Program-made: the position numbers and the translations under genes
Notes under the pieces: generated by a model
Databases searched by the model: none
What the model saw: the letters and a program-made list of their open reading frames with translations, nothing else
What the model was told of the DNA's origin: nothing
Assembly: GCA_020636275.1 (NCBI GenBank)
Contig: JACJYD010000001.1
Coordinates: forward strand, 1,240,001 to 1,304,000
Direction of reading: 5' to 3'
Origin: Lewinellaceae bacterium
GTDB taxonomy: Bacteria; Bacteroidota; Bacteroidia; Chitinophagales; Saprospiraceae
Length of the DNA: 64,000 bases
Part shown: one piece after another, positions 17,993 through 26,280 of the stretch
Numbering within the stretch: the first letter of the stretch is position 1
Layout: the number at the start of each line of letters is the position of its first letter

Positions 17993-19285
17993 TTGGCAAA
18001 AAAGGAAAAAAAGAACGGATTTTGGCGCGCCCGGATTTTGACGCGCTTTCGCGGGGAGCGGCCGGCTGTTTGGTCGTTGCGCCTGTTGTATGTTTTTCTG
18101 TTCATTGCCCTATTCGGCGATTTTTTGGCCAATGAGAAGCCTTTGTTCTGTAAGATCGATGGGAAGACCTATTTCCCCATCTTGTATCAATACGGTGTCG
18201 ATTTGGGCTTGGCCAGTTGGGAGCCTTCCTTGATCCGGGCCAGGTGGCGGGATCTGGAATACGAGTCGGTGGTTTTTGCGCCGATCCCATACTCGGCGAC
18301 CAGCCTGGATACCAGGAATACACATTTTGCCCATCCCTTTCGGGGACAGCAGGTAAAGTCGAAGCGGTTTTGGCATTGGCTGGGCACAGACCAATTGGGC
18401 CGGGATGTGGCTGCCGGGCTGATCGCCGGTACGCGGATCGCGTTGCTGGTTGGTCTGGGCGCCATGGCCCTTGCAAGTTTGATCGGGTTGTTTTTGGGGA
18501 CCATGGCGGGTTATTTGGGCGATCGCGGGCTGCGCACGTCCTGGCTGAGGTTGGTCCTCAATATTGCAGGCTTTTACTTCGGCCTGTTTTACGGGTTTAT
18601 CAGCCGGGCGTACCTTATCGGCGCGGCAAACCTGGAAGGGAACGGTCCGGCGGCCGTGCTTACAGGGCTTTGCTGGCTGTTTGGCATGCTCCTGCTGGCC
18701 AATGGGATTGGCTATTTGTTGGAACGCGGTTTGCGGCTGAGGAAACCGGTGCGCATCCCCGTCGATATTTTGGTCATGCGCAGTATAGAGATCATGGAAT
18801 CCATTCCCGGGTTGTTGCTGATCCTGGCGTTAGCCGCATTGATCCGAAAACCATCCGTCTGGTATGTCATGGGGATCATTGGGTTGGTGGGGTGGACCTC
18901 CATTGCCCAGTTTGTGCGGGCGGAGATGTTAAAAGTGCGCAGGCAGACCTATATCGAGGCGGCGCAGGCCCTGGGTTTGCGAGCCTCGCGCATCATGTTC
19001 CGCCATGCTTTGCCGAATGCATTGAGCCCGGTACTGATCCTGATCGCTTTCGGAGTGGCCAGGGCTATTCTCTCGGAAGCGACCTTATCCTTTTTGGGCA
19101 TTGGCGTAGGACCGGAGGAGGTGACCTGGGGCAAATTGCTCAGCGAAGCCCGGTCCAATTTTAATGCCTGGTGGCTGGCCGTGTTTCCCGGCGTGGCTAT
19201 TTTTCTGATGGTCCTGGTATTCAACCTGCTTGGAGAAGGACTTTCGGATGCCCTTGATCCCAAGGGGGATGAAAAAGGGGAATGA
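17993..19285 (+). CDS. DppC-type ABC transporter permease with extra membrane segments
   Basis: 430 residues from a TTG start at 17993; no ATG fits because the reading frame and spacing to the previous stop leave only this codon near the lysine-rich opening (MAKKEKKNGFW). Landmarks of DppC are GTDQLGRDV, the EAA loop QTYIEAAQALGLRASRIMFR-like segment and SEATLSFLGIGV. An insertion near residues 185-245 adds two membrane spans not found in typical ~290-residue DppC. Last gene of the importer operon; convergent with a small lipoprotein gene 4 bp away. Confidence 0.9.
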   Translation: MAKKEKKNGFWRARILTRFRGERPAVWSLRLLYVFLFIALFGDFLANEKPLFCKIDGKTYFPILYQYGVDLGLASWEPSLIRARWRDLEYESVVFAPIPYSATSLDTRNTHFAHPFRGQQVKSKRFWHWLGTDQLGRDVAAGLIAGTRIALLVGLGAMALASLIGLFLGTMAGYLGDRGLRTSWLRLVLNIAGFYFGLFYGFISRAYLIGAANLEGNGPAAVLTGLCWLFGMLLLANGIGYLLERGLRLRKPVRIPVDILVMRSIEIMESIPGLLLILALAALIRKPSVWYVMGIIGLVGWTSIAQFVRAEMLKVRRQTYIEAAQALGLRASRIMFRHALPNALSPVLILIAFGVARAILSEATLSFLGIGVGPEEVTWGKLLSEARSNFNAWWLAVFPGVAIFLMVLVFNLLGEGLSDALDPKGDEKGE

Positions 19286-19289
19286 TCCT

Positions 19290-19484
19290 TTACCGGTGTT
19301 TGCGCATGTTTTTGGGGAACAAATTCGATCTCCCTCCCTTTTTTGACAGTTCTCCCTTGCGGTTGGTGGAGGCGTGAGCCGATTCATAAGCCGGACACCC
19401 GTATTTGGGGCTACAACCTGTTGTAGGCGCCAAAAAAGCCGCCAAGGCAATAAAAATGAGAAAAGTGAATATTTTATTTTTCAT
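19290..19484 (-). CDS. Small lipoprotein, 64 residues
   Basis: A signal peptide with lipobox (LAPTTGC, Cys24) leaves a mature peptide of about 40 residues: CSPKYGCPAYESAH followed by a basic end (SNLFPKNMRKHR). The pattern of a CPAY motif and a basic LFPK-x-MRK tail is reminiscent of small conserved Bacteroidota lipoproteins of unknown function, but this is from memory. A second Cys after the lipidated one could form a disulfide. Confidence 0.7.
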   Translation of the reverse strand: MKNKIFTFLIFIALAAFLAPTTGCSPKYGCPAYESAHASTNRKGELSKKGGRSNLFPKNMRKHR

Positions 19485-19628
19485 AAAACATTGATTATCA
19501 GTTAAAATTTTGACACAAAAGTTTTTAAGTTTCTACAGAAAGTGGATCACAAAGGTAATCCGGATGCCTGGAATATTCATAAACCCTTATAAAATCTAGC
19601 CTTTCACGCTTTTTTTAGATCAAAATAC

Positions 19629-19659
19629 TTGTTTATACAATAGGCAGCAAGTATTTTTG
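19629..19659 (+). promoter_or_regulatory. Promoter of the HU gene
   Basis: TTG at 19629-19631, 20-bp spacer, TATTTTTG at 19652-19659: a good Bacteroidota promoter 36 bp ahead of the HU start codon. Confidence 0.65.
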
Positions 19660-19695
19660 TTGCCGATAATCATTATGTCATCAAAAGCCAAAACA

Positions 19696-19980
19696 ATGAA
19701 TAAAGGAGATTTGGTTACTAAGGTTGCAGAAGCGGCCAACATTACGAAGGCTCAGGCTGCTAACGCAGTAAACACTGTTTTCGATTCCATCGCTGACTCG
19801 CTGCACGCAGGTGACAAAGCAACTTTGATCGGCTTCGGTACGTTCTCTGTTTCCGAACGTCAGGCTCGTACGGGACGCAACCCGCAAACGGGTGCTTCCA
19901 TTAAGATCAGCGCCAAGAAAGTGGTTAAGTTCAAGCCGGGCAAAGAACTGAGCGAATCGGTGAACAAGAAGAAAAAATAA
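19696..19980 (+). CDS. HU-family DNA-binding protein
   Basis: 94 residues from the ATG at 19696 (MNKGDLVTKVAEAANITKAQ); an in-frame ATG seven codons upstream (19675) would add a short tail. The HU/IHF fold is complete: KATLIGFGTFSV then the DNA-contacting arm ERQARTGRNPQTGASIKI and the closing KVVKFKPGKELSESVNKKK. It binds and bends DNA without strong sequence preference. A promoter (19629-19659) and a terminator (20014-20050) flank it, so it is a single-gene transcript. Confidence 0.96.
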   Translation: MNKGDLVTKVAEAANITKAQAANAVNTVFDSIADSLHAGDKATLIGFGTFSVSERQARTGRNPQTGASIKISAKKVVKFKPGKELSESVNKKKK

Positions 19981-20013
19981 TCTCTCCGATTTCATCAATC
20001 GAAGGTTATTCTC

Positions 20014-20050
20014 AAAGGGCCATTCAGCTGAAAATGCTGGATGGCTCTTT
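20014..20050 (+). terminator. Terminator of the HU gene
   Basis: 15-bp arms with two G-U type mismatches (20014-20028 and 20036-20050), followed by a T-rich run, 34 bp past the HU stop. Confidence 0.8.
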
Positions 20051-20105
20051 TCTTTCGTCACCGGTCGGCGCGCCTAATATTCCCCGGCAATATCGTATTT
20101 TTTCC

Positions 20106-20113
20106 TACCTTTG
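20106..20113 (+). promoter_or_regulatory. -7 box of the transketolase operon
   Basis: TACCTTTG fits TAnnTTTG and lies 31 bp ahead of the transketolase ATG. No clear TTG partner is seen 19-21 bp upstream. Confidence 0.45.
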
Positions 20114-20143
20114 CGCCACTCTTTTACCTTTAAAGTACAGGCT

Positions 20144-21016
20144 ATGGCCGATCTGGACCAACTCCGGCGAATTGCCACCCAAGTGCGTCGGGACATTATT
20201 CGTCAAACGCATTTTGCTGCGTCTGGCCACCCGGGAGGATCCCTGGGATGTGCCGATTTTTTCACTGCTCTTTATTTTGAGGTTTTACAAAGAAGGCACG
20301 GCCAATTTGTCATGGACGGCAAGGGAGAGGACCTCTTTTTCCTGTCCAATGGGCATATTTCCCCGGTCTGGTATAGCGTGCTGGCCCGATCCGGGTATTT
20401 TCCCCTGGAAGAACTATCGACCTTCCGGAAGATCAACTCCCGGTTGCAAGGCCACCCGGCTACCCATGAGGGACTTCCGGGCATCCGTGTGGCTTCCGGC
20501 TCGCTCGGACAGGGGCTAAGCGTAGCTATTGGCGCCGCACTGTCCAAGCGCCTCAATGGAGACGACCACCTGGTGTATTGTCTCACCGGCGACGGAGAAT
20601 TGCAGGAGGGGCAGATATGGGAAGCCGCCCTCTTTGCGGCCCATAAAAAGGTAGATCATCTGATCCTGACCGTCGATTGGAACGGGGTGCAGATCGATGG
20701 GCGCAATGACGATGTGGTCTCCCTGGGCGATCTTCCCGCCAAGTGGAAAGCCTTCGGATGGGAAGTGCTCCAAATGAACGGCAATGATATGCAGGACGTG
20801 CTGCGGGGCCTTGCTGCCGCAAAAGAACGCACGGGCGCCGGGAAGCCGGTGGTCATCCTGATGAAGACCCAAATGGGCTTTCCCATAGACTTTATGATGG
20901 GCACCCATAAATGGCACGGTGTTGCACCTAATGCGGAGCAAACCGAGAATGCCTTGTCCCAATTGGAAGAAACGCTTGGGGATTATCCCTATGTAGAAAA
21001 TTATCAGACCAACTGA
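20144..21016 (+). CDS. Transketolase, N-terminal (TPP-binding) subunit
   Basis: 290 residues from the ATG at 20144. It is the thiamine-diphosphate half of a split transketolase: FAASGHPGGSLG near the start, FFLSNGHISPVWYS, ASGSLGQGLSVAIG, and the TPP motif GDGELQEGQIWEA to VDWNGVQIDG. It transfers two-carbon units between sugar phosphates in the pentose phosphate pathway, acting in the cytoplasm with the C-terminal subunit encoded 12 bp downstream. The track upstream of this ATG overlaps the promoter box, which rules out the longer frame. Confidence 0.95.
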   Translation: MADLDQLRRIATQVRRDIIRQTHFAASGHPGGSLGCADFFTALYFEVLQRRHGQFVMDGKGEDLFFLSNGHISPVWYSVLARSGYFPLEELSTFRKINSRLQGHPATHEGLPGIRVASGSLGQGLSVAIGAALSKRLNGDDHLVYCLTGDGELQEGQIWEAALFAAHKKVDHLILTVDWNGVQIDGRNDDVVSLGDLPAKWKAFGWEVLQMNGNDMQDVLRGLAAAKERTGAGKPVVILMKTQMGFPIDFMMGTHKWHGVAPNAEQTENALSQLEETLGDYPYVENYQTN

Positions 21017-21028
21017 AAAATATAATAT

Positions 21029-21982
21029 ATGTTGGACCAGATCGAAGTAACCGGTAAAAAAGCAACCCGCGACGGATTTGGCGATGGGTTGTTGGAAGTC
21101 GGCCGTCAGCATGATCAGGTGGTCGCGCTTTGTGCCGACCTGTTAGGCTCTCTGAAAATGAACGATTTCATCAAGGAGTTTCCCGACCGCTTTTTCCAGA
21201 TGGGAATCTCAGAAGCGAATATGATGGGTGTTGCCGCCGGTCTGGCCACCGGAGGGAAGATCCCATACACCGGTACTTTCGCCAATTTCTCGACCGGCAG
21301 GGTCTATGACCAGATCCGGCAGACGATCGCCTACTCGGGGAAAAATGTAAAAGTATGCGCTTCCCACGCCGGCGTGACCCTTGGCGAGGACGGCGCAACG
21401 CACCAGATCCTGGAAGATATCGGCATGATGAAAATGCTGCCGGGTTTTACCGTCATCAATCCCTGTGATTATGCTCAGACCAAAGCGGCTACGATTGCAA
21501 TCGCCGAGCATTACGGTCCGGTATACCTGCGGTTTGGGCGCCCGAGCTGGCCGATCTTTACCGAGAAAATGCCTTTTGAGATCGGGAAAGCGATCCTGAT
21601 CCAGGAGGGAGCGGACGTGAGCATCTTCGCCACGGGCCACCTGGTCTGGAAAGCCGTGGAAGCAGCCAGGGAACTCGCGGCTTCCGGTATCAGCGTCGAA
21701 CTGATCAACATCCACACCATCAAGCCGCTCGACGAGGAAGCCATCCTCGATTCCGTGCAGAAGACCCGCTGTGTCGTCACCGCTGAAGAACACCAGTTCG
21801 CCGGTGGGATGGGTGAAAGTATTGCCCGGTTGCTGGCCCGTCAAATGCCCACGCCGATGGAATTTGTCGGTGTGGACGATAGCTTCGGCGAAAGCGGCAC
21901 GCCTGGCGAATTGCTCGACAAATATGGCATGAGTACGGGCCATGTCGTTGCCGCTGTACAACGCGTATTGAAGAGAAAGTAG
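21029..21982 (+). CDS. Transketolase, C-terminal subunit
   Basis: 317 residues holding the pyrimidine-binding and C-terminal domains: the FFQMGISEANMMGVAAGLA motif with the catalytic glutamate, CASHAGVTLGEDGATHQ, YLRFGRPSWP, and the domain-3 region VELINIHTIKPLDEE. It completes the split transketolase with the preceding gene (12 bp gap). A short GC hairpin terminator follows (21988-22010). Confidence 0.95.
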   Translation: MLDQIEVTGKKATRDGFGDGLLEVGRQHDQVVALCADLLGSLKMNDFIKEFPDRFFQMGISEANMMGVAAGLATGGKIPYTGTFANFSTGRVYDQIRQTIAYSGKNVKVCASHAGVTLGEDGATHQILEDIGMMKMLPGFTVINPCDYAQTKAATIAIAEHYGPVYLRFGRPSWPIFTEKMPFEIGKAILIQEGADVSIFATGHLVWKAVEAARELAASGISVELINIHTIKPLDEEAILDSVQKTRCVVTAEEHQFAGGMGESIARLLARQMPTPMEFVGVDDSFGESGTPGELLDKYGMSTGHVVAAVQRVLKRK

Positions 21983-21987
21983 ACTTG

Positions 21988-22010
21988 CGGGGTGCACAAA
22001 GCGCACCCCG
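21988..22010 (+). terminator. Terminator after the transketolase genes
   Basis: 8-bp GC-rich arms CGGGGTGC/GCACCCCG with a 7-nt loop, 6 bp after the stop, followed by CTAATCTTTT. Confidence 0.65.
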
Positions 22011-22035
22011 GCTAATCTTTTAAAAGCTTATTTCC

Positions 22036-23181
22036 ATGAAATTCGGCACAAAAGTCATCCATGGGGGGCTCGAACCCGACCCTCTCACAGGCGCTGTTAT
22101 GACGCCCATCTACCAAACGTCTACTTATGCACAGGAAGCCCCGGGCAAACACAAAGGCTATGAATACGCCCGGACGCAAAACCCGACCCGAAGCGCTCTG
22201 GAGCGCAATTTGGCCCACCTGGAGAACGGCTCCCACGGGATCTGTTTTGCCAGCGGTCTGGCCGCCATGGATGCGATTTTGCGCCTCCTCAATCCGGGTG
22301 ATGAGGTCGTAGCTACCAACGATCTTTACGGGGGCTCTTATCGCCTGATGCGCCGTGTTCACGAGCGCTACGGCTTGGTTTCCCGCTATGTCGATATGAG
22401 CAATCCCGCGGAAGTGGCCGATGCCATTAACGAAAAAACCCGCCTGCTGTGGGTCGAAACGCCGACCAATCCCATGCTCAAGGTGGTGGATATTCGCAAA
22501 ATGGTCGAACTGGCCCGGGCTAAAAATGTGCTGGTGGCCGTCGATAATACCTTTGCTTCGCCCTATCTGCAAAATCCGCTCGACCTGGGCGCCGACCTGG
22601 TGCTGCATTCGGCTACCAAATACCTGGGCGGCCACTCCGACGTGGTGATGGGGGCGGTGATCGTCAAGGAAGACTCCCTGGCCGAATCGCTGTATTTTCT
22701 GCAAAATGCTGTCGGAGCCGTCCCTTCGCCAAACGATTGCTTTCTGGTGCTTCGCGGCATTAAAACACTCCATTTACGAGTGGAAAGGGCTTGTTCCAAT
22801 GCGGAGCGGATAGCCGGGTTCCTGCGCAACCACCCCCAGGTTCGGAACGTGTATTTCCCGGGGTTTGAAGACCACCCGCAGCACGCCATTGCCAAAGCCC
22901 AAATGCGGCATTTTGGCGGCATGCTCTCTTTCGACCTCCACACTGACTCCCTCGAGCACGCGACGAAAGTGCTGAGCAATACCCATTACTTCACCTTGGC
23001 CGAGTCGCTCGGTGGCGTGGAGTCGCTCATCGGACACCCGGCTTCCATGACCCATGCTTCTATACCAAGGGAGGATCGCCTGAAAGTTGGTCTGACCGAT
23101 TCACTGATCCGCCTCAGCGTAGGGGTAGAAGACGTGGAAGATCTGATCGAAGATCTCGAAAAGGCGCTTTCCGAACTGTAA
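22036..23181 (+). CDS. Cys/Met-metabolism PLP enzyme (cystathionine gamma-synthase/lyase type)
   Basis: 381 residues of the usual length. The fold-type I family is clear: TSTYAQEAPG, YEYARTQNPTR, ASGLAAMDAIL, VETPTNPMLKVVDI, and the PLP lysine Lys195 in SATKYLGGHSD. ESLGGVESLIGHPASMTHAS marks the substrate end. It either joins a homoserine ester and cysteine to form cystathionine or cleaves cystathionine; sequence alone does not decide between synthase and lyase. It stands alone, flanked by a terminator and the convergent acylphosphatase gene (4 bp away). Confidence 0.9.
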   Translation: MKFGTKVIHGGLEPDPLTGAVMTPIYQTSTYAQEAPGKHKGYEYARTQNPTRSALERNLAHLENGSHGICFASGLAAMDAILRLLNPGDEVVATNDLYGGSYRLMRRVHERYGLVSRYVDMSNPAEVADAINEKTRLLWVETPTNPMLKVVDIRKMVELARAKNVLVAVDNTFASPYLQNPLDLGADLVLHSATKYLGGHSDVVMGAVIVKEDSLAESLYFLQNAVGAVPSPNDCFLVLRGIKTLHLRVERACSNAERIAGFLRNHPQVRNVYFPGFEDHPQHAIAKAQMRHFGGMLSFDLHTDSLEHATKVLSNTHYFTLAESLGGVESLIGHPASMTHASIPREDRLKVGLTDSLIRLSVGVEDVEDLIEDLEKALSEL

Positions 23182-23185
23182 AAGG

Positions 23186-23455
23186 TCAGCGGCGGATTTC
23201 AAAGGCGGGGTAGGCTACCGGTTCTCCCTCCTCTATGGCTATGGCATCGACACGGGCCAGGGGCGGACCGCTCCGGCACCACTGCACCATTTTTTCTACC
23301 TGACCGGATGGGCCTTCAATTTCTGCATAGACGCTGCCGTCCGGCCGGTTCTCCACAAAACCACACAGACCCAGTTCCAGGGCTTTGCGCCTGGTGTGGG
23401 CCCGAAAGGCCACACCCTGTACGCGACCGTTGATATGGAGTTTTACATGCTTCAT
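23186..23455 (-). CDS. acyP: Acylphosphatase
   Basis: 89 residues, the normal size. The phosphate-binding loop reads GRVQGVAFRAH with the catalytic arginine (usual GVGFR has Gly where this has Ala), and the catalytic asparagine follows in GFVENRPDGSV. The enzyme hydrolyses acyl phosphates in the cytoplasm. It is the last gene of a leftward cluster with the ATP-grasp, M17 peptidase, esterase and MscS genes; ATP-grasp enzymes form acyl-phosphate intermediates, which is a suggestive but unproven pairing. Confidence 0.9.
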   Translation of the reverse strand: MKHVKLHINGRVQGVAFRAHTRRKALELGLCGFVENRPDGSVYAEIEGPSGQVEKMVQWCRSGPPLARVDAIAIEEGEPVAYPAFEIRR

Positions 23456-23486
23456 GGCGCATAGCCGCCACGTATGACGGCTTTAC

Positions 23487-24701
23487 TTAGTCGGTGGGAT
23501 GATCGGGCACCGGGGCACTGGTGTGGTAATCCCGGTACACCATTTCCAGATATTGATCCAGCAATTCCAGGATCCGGTTTTTATTGGGCGACTGCACGAT
23601 AAAGCCCACGTGGAATTTCTTTTGCAGGTGCCAAACAACCTCAGGGGCTGAGAAGGGCGCCATATCCGGAAATTCCTGGCGGGCCAGGGTGATCAGCACG
23701 CCTGCATAGTCGTTTCGGGGCGTGGGAAGCTGAAAGGGCTTGCCTTTGGCCAGCGCGTCTTCCAGTTTGGCCCATTCGGACCAAAGATCAATGCCGGAAG
23801 ATCTTTCCACCATATCCGAAAGGTGGGCGCCGCCAACGCGGGAGGAGGTTTCCAGAAAATAGAACTCGCCGGTTTCCCGGGAGCGGATAAACTCCGTATG
23901 AGAAGCGCTGGAACGCATGCCGAAGGCCTTCATCACTTTGTTGGTAAGGTCTTTCAGGGCCAGGTCTTCCGGGCTGTCGAAATCGACCGTCATGGACCGG
24001 AACACGCCGCCGCCGTGGGCCACGTCAAACGGAGGCGTTAGGTAGCGGGAGGTCCTGCAGAACAGACTTTCTCCATTAAGGAACAAGGCATCGGCGTGGT
24101 ACACATCGCCTGGTTTGAAGGATTCGATCAGGAAGCGGTGGCGGTCTTCGCCGAGCGATTCCAGGACCGGCCACAGCTCTTCGGCCGAAGCGATTTTTTT
24201 GATACCGGTAGCGGAGGCTTCGCCCCTGGGTTTGACCAGCCAGGGAGCGGGCACGTTCCGGGTATAGTGGTGGATGTCGTCGTCGTGGAAAAGGGAAGAA
24301 AAGGCCGGCACCGGAATTCCGGCGTCTTGCGCCTGAATGCGCATGGCCAGCTTGTCGCGGAAGTAGCGCGCCGTCGTCGATCCCATCCCGGGAATGCGGA
24401 ACTCTTCCCGGAGGTAGGCCGCTTTTTCCACGTCGAAATCGTCGAGGGCCACGATGCGGTCGATCTTGCGGGAGCGCATCAGATGGGCCAATCCCAGACT
24501 GAGGTTGTGCAGATTTTCCGGGGTGTTGGCGTCGTTGTCGAGAAAGAAGATATCATCCAGGGCTTCCCGGGGCCAGTCGGCGTGTTCCAACGACTTTTTG
24601 GTGACGAGGTATACCGTATTTCCTGCCGCTTTGAGGGCTTTCATAAAGTTCTTCCCTTTGAAGAAGCAGGTGATGCACAAAAAGGAAATAGGTCGTTCCA
24701 T
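23487..24701 (-). CDS. ATP-grasp domain protein
   Basis: 404 residues. After an N-terminal pre-ATP-grasp fold (residues 1-120, with ALDDFDVEKAAYLRE) comes the ATP-grasp core: FRDKLAMRIQAQDAGIPVP, PWLVKPRGEASATGIKKI, FLIESFKPGDVYHADAL, and the metal-site strand HTEFIRSRETGEFYFLETS-type segment with SRVGGAH. It should ligate a carboxylate to an amine or similar nucleophile; the substrate is unknown. Its start codon overlaps the stop of the M17 gene (TAATG), implying translational coupling. Confidence 0.85.
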   Translation of the reverse strand: MERPISFLCITCFFKGKNFMKALKAAGNTVYLVTKKSLEHADWPREALDDIFFLDNDANTPENLHNLSLGLAHLMRSRKIDRIVALDDFDVEKAAYLREEFRIPGMGSTTARYFRDKLAMRIQAQDAGIPVPAFSSLFHDDDIHHYTRNVPAPWLVKPRGEASATGIKKIASAEELWPVLESLGEDRHRFLIESFKPGDVYHADALFLNGESLFCRTSRYLTPPFDVAHGGGVFRSMTVDFDSPEDLALKDLTNKVMKAFGMRSSASHTEFIRSRETGEFYFLETSSRVGGAHLSDMVERSSGIDLWSEWAKLEDALAKGKPFQLPTPRNDYAGVLITLARQEFPDMAPFSAPEVVWHLQKKFHVGFIVQSPNKNRILELLDQYLEMVYRDYHTSAPVPDHPTD

Positions 24702-26194
24702 TATTTTTGTGAAATAAGTTTTTCGAAATATTCGACCAACAGGCGCACCCCGTAGGCCGTAGCTGTTTTCTGGATACCAAATTCGGAATCGGTGATCGCC
24801 ACGCCGGCGATATCGAGGTGTGCCCAGGAGGGGTGGTTGTCGATGAAGACCTCCAGGAACTTGGCGGCGTAGATCGCTCCGGCGGTGGGTTTGCTGCTGA
24901 GGTTTTTCACATCGGCGATATCCGATTTGACCCCGTCTTTATAATCGTCCCAGATGGGCAGGCGCCAGAGGCGTTCACCACAGTATTCACCGGTGTCGGC
25001 CAGGTCCATGGCGAGTTGGTCGTCATTGGAAAAGAGGCCGCCGGCGGCATACCCCAGCGTGCGGATGGTGCTTCCCGTCAGGGTAGCCAGGTCGATCAGC
25101 ACATCGGGTTTGAAATTGCGCACCGCATAACTCAGCCCATCGGCCAGGATGAGCCGCCCTTCTGCATCGGTGTCGATGATCTCGATGGTCTTGCCGCTGT
25201 AGGAGGAAATGACCTCGTTGGGTTTGAGTGCCTGGCCGTCTACGCTATTGTCGGTAGAGGGGATAAGGCCGATCACCCGGATGGGCAGGTTGAGTTTAGC
25301 GGCGAGGTCTACGGCTCCCAAAACGGCGGCGGCGCCTCCCATGTCGCTTTTCATCAGGTGCATGTTGGAGGAAGGCTTTATCGAAAGACCTCCGACGTCG
25401 AATGTGACGCCTTTCCCGACCAGGCAAACCGTGCTCAGCGCTTCCCGGTCGCGGGGCTGGTAGTCCATGACGATAAAAACGGCGGGGTCGACGCTGGCCC
25501 GGTTGACGGCGAGCAGGGCATGGAAACCCTCCTTTTCGAGCGTAGGCTTGTCGAGCACCTTTACCTGATAGCCGTTTGACTTACCGCTTTCCACGGCCCA
25601 ATTGGCGAGGGCCTGGGGGGTGATATAGTTACTGGGTTTATTGACCAGATCGAAGATCTCCAGTTGTGTGGAGGCGATATGCAGGCATCGTTGTGCGATC
25701 GGTTGTGCCTGACCGATCCGGTCTTCGGGCAGTAGCACTTCGATACAGGCATCCGCGCCCTGGAACGGGGTCGAATCGCCATTCTCCGTTTTCAGCATCC
25801 CCAGTTTGTAGCGACCGAGCAACATGCCATTAACGGAGGCTTCAAGGAAGCGGAGCCAGGGGCTTTCCACCGGCCAATGATGCAGGTAAAGGCCAAGGCA
25901 GGCCGGAAGTTTGGGGCGGTAGCGGTGAACGAAACTCCGCAGGCTCGATTGTACCTGTGCAAAGCCTGGATTTTCGCCTAAACCGATCAAATAAACCTTT
26001 CGCATCCGGTCTCCCACCGGAAGGAAAAAACAGGTCACTTCTTTATGGTCGCCACAAAAGTCCTGTGACAACCGGGCCGTGGATATACCTGCCGCCTCCT
26101 GAAGCCGGGTGATCTCTTCCGGAAGGGGCTGGTCTTTCCAACACGGTATGATCAGGGTTTCGGCGGTTAATTGGGTCTTTATTTCTACACGCAT
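24701..26194 (-). CDS. M17 leucyl-aminopeptidase family protein
   Basis: 497 residues, usual for M17. The C-terminal catalytic domain has GKGVTFDVGGLSIKP, MKSDMGGAAAV (catalytic Lys282) and DTDAEGRLILADGL with the metal ligands and catalytic Arg. The canonical motif starts NTDAEGRL; here Asn is replaced by Asp. It removes N-terminal amino acids from peptides in the cytoplasm as a two-metal hexamer. The ATP-grasp gene overlaps its end by one base. A TACTTTTG box (26232-26239, leftward) upstream could give it its own promoter. Confidence 0.93.
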   Translation of the reverse strand: MRVEIKTQLTAETLIIPCWKDQPLPEEITRLQEAAGISTARLSQDFCGDHKEVTCFFLPVGDRMRKVYLIGLGENPGFAQVQSSLRSFVHRYRPKLPACLGLYLHHWPVESPWLRFLEASVNGMLLGRYKLGMLKTENGDSTPFQGADACIEVLLPEDRIGQAQPIAQRCLHIASTQLEIFDLVNKPSNYITPQALANWAVESGKSNGYQVKVLDKPTLEKEGFHALLAVNRASVDPAVFIVMDYQPRDREALSTVCLVGKGVTFDVGGLSIKPSSNMHLMKSDMGGAAAVLGAVDLAAKLNLPIRVIGLIPSTDNSVDGQALKPNEVISSYSGKTIEIIDTDAEGRLILADGLSYAVRNFKPDVLIDLATLTGSTIRTLGYAAGGLFSNDDQLAMDLADTGEYCGERLWRLPIWDDYKDGVKSDIADVKNLSSKPTAGAIYAAKFLEVFIDNHPSWAHLDIAGVAITDSEFGIQKTATAYGVRLLVEYFEKLISQK

Positions 26195-26280
26195 GGGCTA
26201 GTCCATTTCCGATTCTCGTATGCACAAAATCCAAAAGTACAGATATACCCTTTCTTTTGGAAGGATTGGTTTTCAATTTT

